Shown here: positions 1 through 7,376 of the stretch, piece by piece
Numbering within the stretch: position 1 is the first letter of the stretch
Layout of the letters: every line of letters begins with the position of its first letter
Source: Promethearchaeota archaeon
Lineage (GTDB): Archaea > Asgardarchaeota > Lokiarchaeia > Sigynarchaeales > SOKP01
DNA: 45,385 nt
Direction: 5' to 3'
Assembly: GCA_013375495.1 (NCBI GenBank)
Contig: JABXKC010000031.1
Span: 1 to 45,385 of the forward strand
Notes under the pieces: model-generated
The model's database searches: none
Told to the model about the DNA's origin: nothing
What the model saw: only the letters and a program-made list of their open reading frames with translations
Position numbers and translations under genes: made by a program

Positions 1-1
1 C

Positions 2-193
2 CATAATCGCTTAATGGGATTTTTTTCTGGATTTATCGATTCAATATCGGGGATAAGCGATATGGAAGTTAATTTAAAATCTGAAAAATATTTCTTCTGT
101 CCTAACTGTTCGAATAGAATAGAACAGAAAGATAAGTTGGAAAAGCCATGTATCATTTGTGGTTTCGAACCGGTGGAATTACAAGAAAATTAA
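2..193 (+). CDS. C-terminal end of a zinc-ribbon protein (5' partial)
   Basis: The frame is open from the first bases of the window to a TAA at 191-193, so this is the end of a gene that begins outside. The visible 63 residues contain a four-cysteine zinc ribbon: YFFCPNC, then CIICGF about 20 residues later (CxxC-x18-CxxC). An internal ATG at position 14 precedes the hydrophobic piece MGFFSGFIDSISG, so a short stand-alone protein starting there is also possible. It lies just upstream of a truncated small GTPase. I do not recognise the family; a nucleic-acid or protein-docking zinc ribbon is the most that can be said. Confidence 0.5.
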   Translation, partial: HNRLMGFFSGFIDSISGISDMEVNLKSEKYFFCPNCSNRIEQKDKLEKPCIICGFEPVELQEN

Positions 194-257
194 AAACGGA
201 GGATATAGAAATGGGGCCTGAATTGGTAAGAGAAGCTGAGCTGATTAATCAATATTT

Positions 258-542
258 ATGTTTGATATAACTCGTTATACAAGCGTAAAAAACATAGATG
301 ATTGGCTTTCTATCTTTGAGAAAAATGTCAGAGATGAAGAAACACAAATACCCATTGTCATGGTGGGAGGGAAACTTGATCTTCATGAAAAACGATCTGT
401 TGAAACCGAGGACGCAGTTGAATTGTCTGAAAAATATAATTTACAAGGTTATTTTGAATGTTCCCCAAAAATAGGAGTGAATGTAGAGAAGATTTTTGAA
501 TATATCACCCGAAAAATGATGGAATTTACTGGATTATTATAA
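258..542 (+). pseudogene. Ras/Rab-like small GTPase, C-terminal half only
   Basis: The 94 residues match the second half of a Rab-type GTPase. They start at the strand before helix 3 (FDITRYTSVKNIDDWL), pass a G4-like loop written GGKLDL instead of the usual NKxD, and end at helix 5 (EKIFEYITRKMM). The P-loop, switch I and the DxxGQ motif are absent. Upstream, a well-placed ribosome-binding site (GGAGG near 199) leads into an ATG at 211 whose frame reads MGPELVREAELINQYL and stops at 270, which looks like an unrelated or deleted 5' end joined to the GTPase. Without a P-loop it cannot bind GTP normally. An internal deletion is the simplest reading; a functional fragment is possible but unlikely. 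Confidence 0.65.
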
Positions 543-563
543 CATTTACATTTTCGTAAATGT
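542..563 (+). terminator. 8-bp stem-loop just after the truncated GTPase
   Basis: ACATTTAC (542-549) and GTAAATGT (556-563) are perfect inverted arms around a 6-base loop. They begin at the last base of the GTPase stop codon. No strong T-run follows, so it may be an RNA-end hairpin. It may also be one of the TTTAC/GTAAA dyads seen elsewhere in this part of the window. Confidence 0.3.
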
Positions 564-693
564 GGACAATATAATGTACTCCAGAAAGTTTACTTACTGG
601 TTTCCAAAAAGGGGAATATATAATTGGAACAAAAAATGATGAGCACGCAACAATTTATTTTGGATGGACGTTCCATTCGATCATTGAATTTAT

Positions 694-1239
694 CTAGACA
701 GAACTCATGCTTTTATCCACAATTTTTCTTGTCAACTCACGCAAAGCCTCTTCAACAATTAAAGTCATATCAGGTGAAGCTTCGAGATAAACTCCACCTT
801 CTTTATCCACAAACTCACTAACTTCATTGCTATCTATTGCTGGTTTCTTCGTTTCTGTCAAGTTGGCAGTATTCCCGATCAGAAGAAAAGGAACATGAGC
901 ACCAGCAAATTGTCGTATTTCGGTTAGCCACTTCCGTGTTTCGATATAGGTTTGCTCTCGCATTACATCAAAAACAGAAATGATTCCTAATGCTCCCTTA
1001 TAAAAGGTTGATCTGATGAATTCAAAGCGTTGTTGCCCCCCAATATCCCAGATTGATAGTTTTGCGACTTTTCCGGGTTTAAACTCCACATCCTTGACAA
1101 GAATTTCGGCTCCCACAGTTAATTTATAATTTGCCGCAAACCTATTCTTAATGATTTTTTCAAAAAAATCAATTTTTCCAACCCCCGCAGCTCCAAGTAG
1201 CAAAATTTTGAAAGGCTTAAAAGACGACATTTCTCCCAC
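694..1239 (-). CDS. Rab-like small GTPase with degenerate G1 and G4 motifs
   Basis: This 181-residue protein has the full length and strand/helix order of an Asgard Ras-superfamily GTPase. The P-loop is GAAGVGKI (G16-I23), so the Mg-coordinating Ser/Thr is replaced by Ile. The switch-I Thr is kept (T41) and G3 reads WDIGGQQ (D65-Q70). G4 reads GNTANL, so both the Lys and the Asp that select guanine are lost. G5 is EAS rather than SAK. Known family rules predict weak or altered nucleotide binding, so a pseudo-GTPase is likely. The N-terminus has no lipidation motif and the C-terminus (KSMSSV) lacks a prenylation cysteine. It starts 6 bases after the stop of a response-regulator relic on the same strand. 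Confidence 0.8.
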   Translation of the reverse strand: MGEMSSFKPFKILLLGAAGVGKIDFFEKIIKNRFAANYKLTVGAEILVKDVEFKPGKVAKLSIWDIGGQQRFEFIRSTFYKGALGIISVFDVMREQTYIETRKWLTEIRQFAGAHVPFLLIGNTANLTETKKPAIDSNEVSEFVDKEGGVYLEASPDMTLIVEEALRELTRKIVDKSMSSV

Positions 1240-1245
1240 GAGATA

Positions 1246-1374
1246 TTAAGAAAATGAACCTATAGTTTTATATGAATAACCCTTCATTTTAAAAATTGTT
1301 ACTAAAAGACGGATTGTTGGTGGATCATCTTCAATCAATAAAACATCAATATTTCTTCTTTCTTTATTATTCAT
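1246..1374 (-). pseudogene. Response-regulator receiver domain, N-terminal fragment
   Basis: An ATG at 1374 opens a 42-codon frame reading MNNKERRNIDVLLIEDDPP and then TIRLLVTIFKMKGYS before a TAA at 1246. This is the first strand, acidic pair and first helix of a receiver domain. The phosphorylatable Asp, the Thr and the Lys that should follow are missing. The frame ends right at the start of the degenerate GTPase gene, so the remainder was probably replaced or lost. A 22-bp repeat (1429-1450) lies upstream of its ATG, as one also does upstream of the intact response regulator. Confidence 0.65.
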
Positions 1375-1428
1375 TTTTTGAAACTTCTTTGTTCCTTATC
1401 CATTTCAGTAATATGATAAGAGATTTGA

Positions 1429-1450
1429 TTTATAAATTTACATAATTGTA
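1429..1450. repeat. 22-bp repeat, copy 1 (upstream of the receiver relic)
   Basis: This 22-mer differs by one base from the copy at 2580-2601 and has the same orientation. The shared part runs TTTATAAATTTACAT, then one variable base, then ATTGTA. It lies 55-76 bases upstream of the receiver-relic ATG on the minus strand. It contains a TATA-like core and half of a TTTACA/TGTAAA dyad, so a shared promoter or operator is likely. Confidence 0.5.
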
Positions 1451-1477
1451 TAAAAGATATAAAAACTATAATAATTA

Positions 1478-2476
1478 TCAGTTAGTTTTAGGGGGAATAT
1501 ATTCATCAATTAATTTAGCAATATCATCGTATTCAAATGGTTTAAGAATATAACCGTTAGCCTTCGTATCCTTCATTCTTTCTTTAACTTTATCTTCTTG
1601 CAGACAGGTCATATAGTATACAGGGATTTCCTTGAGGTTTTTATTATGTTTAATTGAACTACATAACTCAAATCCATCGATATTAGGTAACATAATATCC
1701 ATAAATATTATTTTTGGTTTTATTTTCTTTAACATCTCGAGGGCGATTTGACCGTTTGTCGCGCCTTTGAAAGTGATTTCTTTTGCTTTAGAAATTCTTC
1801 TTAGAAGTTTCATTGTTCCTGGTGCATCTTCAACACAAAACAAATCTATATTCTCAGTGTCTTGAGTTTTATCCGGTATAGTTCTAATTTTTGACTCAAT
1901 AAGTATTGCCTGATCAAGTGCATCTTGAATAATATTTAGGACCTCATCTCCTAATTGTTCTGGGTATTCTTTGAGAAGAAAATCCAGTGCACCCTTTATA
2001 ACAGTAAGGTGTTGCTTAAGTGCTAGATGATTTTGTTCAACATCTAAATCGTTAGAAAAATGAGAATTTTCAATATAAAATTCTACTGCTTCTCTCATCA
2101 GTTTCGAAAGTGTTGGAATCTGCTCTTTACTTTCAATAAACCGACGCCATCTTTTCTTTTTTTCCTCAGGTAAATAAAATGAAATCCTTTCTTTATTTCG
2201 TTCATACATTTTCATACCCCTAAGGTAATTCTTAAATTTGTTCGTAACTTGCCCAAATCTAATGATTATACGTGATGGGTAATTTTCCTTATATTCTAAT
2301 AATTTTTCTCTTAAAATATCTTTCTCAATTCCAAACTCAATAACTTCCTTGTCTGATAAGATTAATTTTAGATCCTCTTCAAAAACAACATCTAATTCAT
2401 CATCATAGATCTTTTCTTTATTATCTGAATTTGAAATAATAATTACCACATTTTTGTAAAAAAATTTTTCTCTCAA
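1478..2476 (-). CDS. Response regulator with an RHH-like N-terminal region and C-terminal receiver
   Basis: This 332-residue protein has a receiver domain at about residues 210-330. It shows the acidic pocket (FCVEDAPG), the phosphoacceptor Asp in IIFMDIMLPNIDGFEL, the Thr in YYMTC and the Lys in YILKPF. Residues 95-140 (ERISFYLPEEKKKRWRRF followed by TLSKLMREAVEFYIE) look like a ribbon-helix-helix or similar DNA-binding/dimerisation element. Residues 145-205 form a long helical segment with a HisKA-like look but no kinase domain. The first 90 residues are unassigned. The receiver being C-terminal is the reverse of the usual order. No partner kinase gene is in view. The output is probably transcriptional, by inference. 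Confidence 0.75.
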   Translation of the reverse strand: MREKFFYKNVVIIISNSDNKEKIYDDELDVVFEEDLKLILSDKEVIEFGIEKDILREKLLEYKENYPSRIIIRFGQVTNKFKNYLRGMKMYERNKERISFYLPEEKKKRWRRFIESKEQIPTLSKLMREAVEFYIENSHFSNDLDVEQNHLALKQHLTVIKGALDFLLKEYPEQLGDEVLNIIQDALDQAILIESKIRTIPDKTQDTENIDLFCVEDAPGTMKLLRRISKAKEITFKGATNGQIALEMLKKIKPKIIFMDIMLPNIDGFELCSSIKHNKNLKEIPVYYMTCLQEDKVKERMKDTKANGYILKPFEYDDIAKLIDEYIPPKTN

Positions 2477-2579
2477 CTTGTGATAGGTTATTTTGTTATA
2501 AAAATCTTACGGTCAATACTTTTTTTTACAACAAATAATGATGATGTTAGGTAAAAAAAATGTTTGATAAAATATTTAC

Positions 2580-2606
2580 TTTATAAATTTACATTATTGT
2601 AAATTT
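2580..2606. promoter_or_regulatory. 22-bp repeat, copy 2, with a perfect 9-bp dyad
   Basis: AAATTTACA (2585-2593) and TGTAAATTT (2598-2606) form a perfect inverted repeat around TTAT. The 22-mer at 2580-2601 is the one-mismatch twin of 1429-1450. It lies about 105-125 bases upstream of the response-regulator start on the minus strand. It could be an operator for that regulator or a read-through hairpin after the 2773-3201 gene. Confidence 0.45.
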
Positions 2607-2772
2607 TCATTTAAAAACAAAAAATAGTTCATATTCGGCTTTGACAAAAATGTAGGTTTGTAACTTTTGATCGAGAAACGCAGTAAATTCTATATATTTT
2701 CGCAAACTCGATTGAGCCTTCCTTTGAAAGCGAGTAGGGATTAAAAATAAAAAAAGGGAATTAGAGTTTAAA

Positions 2773-3201
2773 CTATGCTCGTACTTGTTTGAGATAGTAA
2801 TAAAGATATACAACATCGATAGCCACTTTGATCGCAAGATTCATTATCATTGCTTGCATTCCTGATGTTGTTGCGGGAAATACTATACCGTAAATGTTTA
2901 GACAAATTGCCAAGTTAACCCAGAGAATTGCAAATTCTAAATACATTTTAATTTTTTCAAAATCGTTTACTTTTATTGCAACTAACGAAAAAATCCCAAA
3001 ACTCAATACAACTATTCCATCAGCCCGTATATAATAGGTTAAGGCAATAAGAGAATTTGAATTGAAATAGGAAAGAAGTGTGGAGTCGAAAAATTCTATA
3101 TATATTTCCGGGATTATTAATAAAAAAAAAGCAGTAATATAACAGAGAACAGAGATACAAAATAATGCTATTTTCATCCATTTTGGAAGTTCATTGCCCA
3201 T
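2773..3201 (-). CDS. Four-helix integral membrane protein of unknown function
   Basis: This 142-residue protein has four hydrophobic segments, at about residues 10-32, 48-72, 83-105 and 112-135, separated by short charged turns (KVNDFEKIK). It has no signal peptidase site and no catalytic motif. The N-terminus MGNELPKWMK is short and probably cytoplasmic. It sits alone between a response regulator and an aldo/keto reductase, all on the minus strand but widely spaced. I do not recognise the family. Confidence 0.6.
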   Translation of the reverse strand: MGNELPKWMKIALFCISVLCYITAFFLLIIPEIYIEFFDSTLLSYFNSNSLIALTYYIRADGIVVLSFGIFSLVAIKVNDFEKIKMYLEFAILWVNLAICLNIYGIVFPATTSGMQAMIMNLAIKVAIDVVYLYYYLKQVRA

Positions 3202-3328
3202 ATTATCTACCTTAAATTTTTGATTGTAAATTGAATTATGATATAATGATTACTGTTTTATATTTATCTTTTTACAATTTTGTCAGGTCAAGATTGTTTA
3301 AACTACAAAACATATATAATATTTTCTT

Positions 3329-4315
3329 TTACCAGAGATGATGGACTGTCTTTTTAATATATTTTTCATAGATTTCTTGAATTTGAACCATTTGATCATT
3401 TGATAAAGGCTCTAAATCTGAAGCTTGAATGTTTGATTCAACATGAGATACTCGACTTGCACCAGGAATGATACAAGAAACAGCATCAAACATTAAAATC
3501 CAACGTAATGCATGAGGAGCAAGATTTTCAGGATTTCCAAAGACATTTTTTATTTCTTCAACAGCTTTTAATCCTATTTCATAATCCACTCCCGCAAATG
3601 TCTCACCTTTATCAAATACTTGTCCATTCCTGTTAAAATATCTATGATCTCCCTGTTCAAATACAGTATCCTTGGAGAATTTTCCAGTAAGTAATCCACT
3701 TGCTAATGGAACACGAATAATAATGCCAATGTTTTTCTTTTTAGCTTGTTCAAAAAATAATTCGCTTGGCCTTTGTCGAAACATATTAAAAATAATTTGT
3801 ACAGTTGATACATTTGGAAATTCAATAGCTTTTAATGCCTGTTCAACTTTTTCTACACTCACACCATAATTTTGAATTTTCCCTTCATCTTTCAAGGAAT
3901 CTAAAATATCAAAGACAATTGGTTTATAATATACTGCTGTTGGAGGACTGTGAAGTTGAAGTAAATCAATTGTTTCAATTTCCATATTCTTTAAACTATC
4001 ATCAACAAATTTTCTGATATTTTCCTCATTATATCCTTCAGTGTTATGAGGATTTAATCGTCTACCACATTTTGTTGCAACATAGACTTTTCCATCAGTA
4101 GATTTTGAAAAATTACCACAAAATTGTTCACTTTGGCCTTCTTTATACACATCAGCAGTATCAAAGAAATTGATCCCATTTGAAACTGCCGTAAATAGTG
4201 TATTTTGAGCTACATTTTTATCGAATGGTTCTCCCCATTTACCACCTAATTGCCATGCCCCAATTGATATCTCTGAAACTTTGTATCCTGTTTTTCCTAA
4301 AACTCTATATTTCAT
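3329..4315 (-). CDS. Aldo/keto reductase
   Basis: This is a (beta/alpha)8 NADP(H)-dependent oxidoreductase. With the start at 4315 (MKYRVLGKTGYKVSEIS) the protein is 328 residues, typical for the family. An upstream ATG at 4342 would add nine residues that relatives do not have. The catalytic tetrad is complete: D52 and Y57 (FFDTADVY), K82 (VATKCG) and H122 (LLQLHSP). The cofactor-site end reads IIPGASRVSHVESN. It resembles the AKR group annotated as general aldo/keto reductases; the substrate cannot be told. It is monocistronic, with about 130 bases to the next gene downstream. Confidence 0.9.
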   Translation of the reverse strand: MKYRVLGKTGYKVSEISIGAWQLGGKWGEPFDKNVAQNTLFTAVSNGINFFDTADVYKEGQSEQFCGNFSKSTDGKVYVATKCGRRLNPHNTEGYNEENIRKFVDDSLKNMEIETIDLLQLHSPPTAVYYKPIVFDILDSLKDEGKIQNYGVSVEKVEQALKAIEFPNVSTVQIIFNMFRQRPSELFFEQAKKKNIGIIIRVPLASGLLTGKFSKDTVFEQGDHRYFNRNGQVFDKGETFAGVDYEIGLKAVEEIKNVFGNPENLAPHALRWILMFDAVSCIIPGASRVSHVESNIQASDLEPLSNDQMVQIQEIYEKYIKKTVHHLW

Positions 4316-4545
4316 AATATTAATCTCGATATATTCAAACATTGAATAAATTGAATATCGAATATTAAAAGTTTATGGAGACGATAAAAGAAACGGTATC
4401 AGAACATATTTAAATACCAGCATATAATACAACCAAGATGATCTCTTTCTTCAGAGATTTCTATTGATTTTATATAGTGATATTATTCTATCCATTCCCT
4501 CATTTATAGATTCATCGATAATCTTTCTTTTAGGATCTGCTTCAA

Positions 4546-4598
4546 ATTAAGGATTTGATTGAAGAATATAACATAAACCAATTTTCAAATAGTAAATT
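4546..4598 (+). repeat. Diverged direct repeat, left copy (protein-tail relic)
   Basis: About 53 bases align with 9291-9343 at roughly 45 matches, in the same orientation. In both copies one frame reads KDLIEE(Y/F)NI(N/E)(Q/P)F, so these are tails of a once-related coding sequence. Here the frame is open only from 4534 to a TAG at 4618-4620. The two copies bracket the three minus-strand genes at 4697-9053. Confidence 0.5.
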
Positions 4599-4680
4599 TT
4601 GTAAGATCTCTAAGACTTAGAATTCTTAGATCTTGGTTTCAAAAATATTTAATAACCGATACAAAATTCTTAAAAAAAGT

Positions 4681-4718
4681 AAAAAAAAACCCCCCATTAT
4701 CCTATTGCATGATAATGG
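4681..4718 (-). terminator. Hairpin plus T-run terminator at the end of the three-gene unit
   Basis: On the minus strand, CCATTATC and GATAATGG pair (4718-4711 with 4701-4694) and are followed by four further G and nine T. The stem overlaps the stop codon at 4697-4699. This is a convincing end for the 9053-to-4697 transcript. Confidence 0.6.
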
Positions 4719-6181
4719 AGCATTGAATGATGATAATATCTCGGTGCGATGATGTATGCTAAAGGTCTCCTTCTTATATATGTTTCCAAATCTTTCTCTA
4801 AAAATGAATATATACTTAAATGAATAGTAGGAATTATTAGAGCCCTCCATTTTACTAGCTGCTCTTGAGTGACATTATTTTCAATTGTTAAAATATTGGA
4901 ATTTAAAGTCATTAATAAGGCATACTCAATCAGTTCTGGTATAAATTTGGCGCTTTGAGCTTTTAGTATATTTGATTGAGCTCGCAATAATATCATCCAT
5001 GTTTCTTCTGGATCCCATGGAAAAAGAGTTCCTATAGATGAAAAAAATTTATTCCCTTCAGGAACATCTGTAAAAAGGTTATAAAAATAATTATATGCAT
5101 CAAGATTGGTAGAGTAAGCAAGAGTCAGAAAAACATATAGCATCTCCTCATCTATCCTTTGATTTAAGTGCTCATAGAGCCTTGTCTTTTTACCAATCAT
5201 GGGTAAATCTCCTTTAAAATCAACAAAGATTTTTAAATTATTAAGATACTCATTCAAATCCTGTATATTTTGACTGTCTTTTGATACCCAAATAGAAAAA
5301 AGTCTTGAAAGTAAAGATATCGCTTTTTGAATTTTAAAAGTTGATATACCGGCGCTATTAAACATTTCATTAAGTTGCTCAATCGGAGCATATTTACCAT
5401 ATTGGTTCTTAAATTCGGCGTCTACCATTTTTGCAACTCTTTTATTTCTTGGAACAGGTATTTCAGGATGATTCATAAGGTAAAAAGATAACCGCATCAT
5501 TTTTTTCTGAGCGACATCGTAAGAATTTTCGCTCATGGTTATAGCATCCATAATATGAGTAAGATTTTGCATATTCGTATTGATTAAATAAAGCGCCCAA
5601 ATAGGGGAAAATCTATTGGTAGTCATGATTTTTCCAATCTGGTTAATAATTCTTCCAAATTCTTCGTCTAATCTCCTAATAACATCTATTAAATCAGACA
5701 ATTTCCTAGAATAAAAGCGTCTACGGGCCTGAATTTCATCGATCATTTTCTCTCCAAGTGGTGTAAGCACAACTTTTTTACCATTAACTTTAACTGCACG
5801 CTCATAAGCTTCTTTTTCGAGAGTAAGTGATAAAATCCCATCTTTAAGATTCTTTGCATCAATATCCTTATTCTGAATTATGTTCTTTAACGTCTTAATT
5901 TCCTTTTTTAATTTATTCTTACCTGAAAATATGGACATTTTTTCATAATCTGCCTCCATAGACATCAAATTCTTATAAGAGTCTCGAATCTCACTGTTAA
6001 GTCTTATAAATTGGTTTTTCATGCCTTTTAAATCATGATCGAGAGACTTACGGGGTTCTTGTAGAGTAAATTCGCAAATAAGATTAAATCCCGCTAATTC
6101 TGATATCTCCTCAGAGGAGCAAACAATATCCGTTACATTCTTTATTGAATTTAATATTTCTAACGCTCTATCACATTCCAT
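4697..6181 (-). CDS. Helical/coiled-coil protein of unknown function with a His-rich tail
   Basis: This 494-residue protein is not of a family I recognise. Residues 40-130 are strongly heptad-like (DLKGMKNQFIRLNSEIRD, then KLKKEIKTLKNII). Residues about 140-165 (VVLTPLGEKMIDEIQARR) resemble the end of a winged-helix domain. The C-terminal 300 residues look all-helical, and the protein ends in YYHHSMLHYHAIG, a cluster of histidines that could bind metal. Its ATG lies 2 bases after the stop of the 6184-7338 gene, so the two are surely co-transcribed. No signal peptide is seen. It may be a structural or adaptor partner of the upstream kinase-like protein. Confidence 0.65.
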   Translation of the reverse strand: MECDRALEILNSIKNVTDIVCSSEEISELAGFNLICEFTLQEPRKSLDHDLKGMKNQFIRLNSEIRDSYKNLMSMEADYEKMSIFSGKNKLKKEIKTLKNIIQNKDIDAKNLKDGILSLTLEKEAYERAVKVNGKKVVLTPLGEKMIDEIQARRRFYSRKLSDLIDVIRRLDEEFGRIINQIGKIMTTNRFSPIWALYLINTNMQNLTHIMDAITMSENSYDVAQKKMMRLSFYLMNHPEIPVPRNKRVAKMVDAEFKNQYGKYAPIEQLNEMFNSAGISTFKIQKAISLLSRLFSIWVSKDSQNIQDLNEYLNNLKIFVDFKGDLPMIGKKTRLYEHLNQRIDEEMLYVFLTLAYSTNLDAYNYFYNLFTDVPEGNKFFSSIGTLFPWDPEETWMILLRAQSNILKAQSAKFIPELIEYALLMTLNSNILTIENNVTQEQLVKWRALIIPTIHLSIYSFLEKDLETYIRRRPLAYIIAPRYYHHSMLHYHAIG

Positions 6182-6183
6182 TT

Positions 6184-7338
6184 TTAATTCACCTTTTCGA
6201 TTAAGGGTATTTCTACTCTCGGAAGAGATTCACCCTCTATTATTATCATTAAATTATTATTTCGATTTTCAGTATAGGTGAAAATATCTTTATTTAATGC
6301 GTGATGGATAAGTAATGCCAACTCCTCACGCTGTTTATCCCATTCCAAATACCTTTCATTTAAATTATGGCGATAAGAGTCAATTTTAATAAGGGCGTAT
6401 AAAAATTCAAATACTAATTTTTGCCATTCTTCCTTTAAAATTTTTTCATACTCCTCAGGTGAGGTATTTTTCCAGATAAATCCTTCTATATCAGCAAAAT
6501 GAATGGTTCCATCTGGAGCTACTACGCAATCTTTATCTAACCACACATCTTTATAAATAATTCCTGAAATTTGTTTACCCTCAACTTTAGCGGATCTTGC
6601 ATAAAGTGATAATAACGCAATTCCACTTTTTATAAAATTAAGTTCAAACAATTCTGCTTTATTGGCAGAATTTATCTCAAATAAAGAAAAAATAGATTTA
6701 GGATTTGCTATTACATGATTAGATTCAAAATATAACCTAATATTCGATGGGACAAGTCTTATAACTTGATAGAAATGATCATCATAAGTTCTACACCAAA
6801 AGAATTTTCTTGCAGTTTCTTCAATTTTCTTAGGTAACTGTATAAGGCCAATCGCTGGACATAAATGTGCCCCATTAATAGAATCTAAATTGGCGATTGA
6901 AGAAAATCTAAGCTCATCAAAGCCATTAATATATCCTTGCGCACCATATGGGCTCTCACCCATCCATGATTCCCCCATTATAAATCCTGAACAATCATTG
7001 ATGTTTTTTAACCGTGCGATATAGTTTGGATCTCGACAGGCCGCCCTAATTTTGTTCGAAGTTAATTTTCCTCCAAAAAACATATCTTCTTGGGCTCCAC
7101 ATCCTTTTACTGATAAATAAAAAAGTTTGCCATCTATCTCTTTATTAAGATGAGGAATTATAGCATTTCTATTTTCATCTCTTAAAGCAAATTGTTTTCC
7201 ATCTGAAATTTCATGAAATTCTGCTGTTGCTGGACCTAGATATGCTTTTACCCATTTATCTAAAAATTTATAATTTGGGTTAATATTACGGCTTTCAGGT
7301 TCAGTTTCAAATAAATGGTAGTCCATAGAATCAATCAA
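6184..7338 (-). CDS. Possible SelO-like / kinase-fold protein
   Basis: This 384-residue protein has features that resemble the protein-AMPylase SelO and related kinase folds. FYLSVKGCGAQ could place the ATP-binding Lys at about residue 80. RLVPSNIRLYFES (about 192-204) resembles the SelO segment RVAPSHIR-like. APDGTIHFADIEGF (about 275-288) carries an Asp where the metal-binding Asp of kinases sits, and VWLDKDC precedes it. The resemblance is from motif memory, not from a search, and an aspartate equivalent to the SelO catalytic base is not certain. It lies 38 bases downstream of the membrane GNAT gene and 2 bases upstream of the coiled-coil gene, in one operon. A second in-frame Met at residue 5 is an alternative start. 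Confidence 0.45.
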   Translation of the reverse strand: MIDSMDYHLFETEPESRNINPNYKFLDKWVKAYLGPATAEFHEISDGKQFALRDENRNAIIPHLNKEIDGKLFYLSVKGCGAQEDMFFGGKLTSNKIRAACRDPNYIARLKNINDCSGFIMGESWMGESPYGAQGYINGFDELRFSSIANLDSINGAHLCPAIGLIQLPKKIEETARKFFWCRTYDDHFYQVIRLVPSNIRLYFESNHVIANPKSIFSLFEINSANKAELFELNFIKSGIALLSLYARSAKVEGKQISGIIYKDVWLDKDCVVAPDGTIHFADIEGFIWKNTSPEEYEKILKEEWQKLVFEFLYALIKIDSYRHNLNERYLEWDKQREELALLIHHALNKDIFTYTENRNNNLMIIIEGESLPRVEIPLIEKVN

Positions 7339-7376
7339 ATACCGATGATAAGCGGAATGACTAATTATTTTTTCCC

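Noticed and set aside
575..697. 40-codon plus frame containing GEYIIGTKNDEHATIYFGW
   Set aside because: It reads somewhat like protein but has no start, no recognisable family and overlaps the end of the opposite GTPase gene; too weak to annotate.
2607..2837. 76-codon minus-strand ORF
   Set aside because: It overlaps the end of the membrane protein gene and has no coding character of its own.
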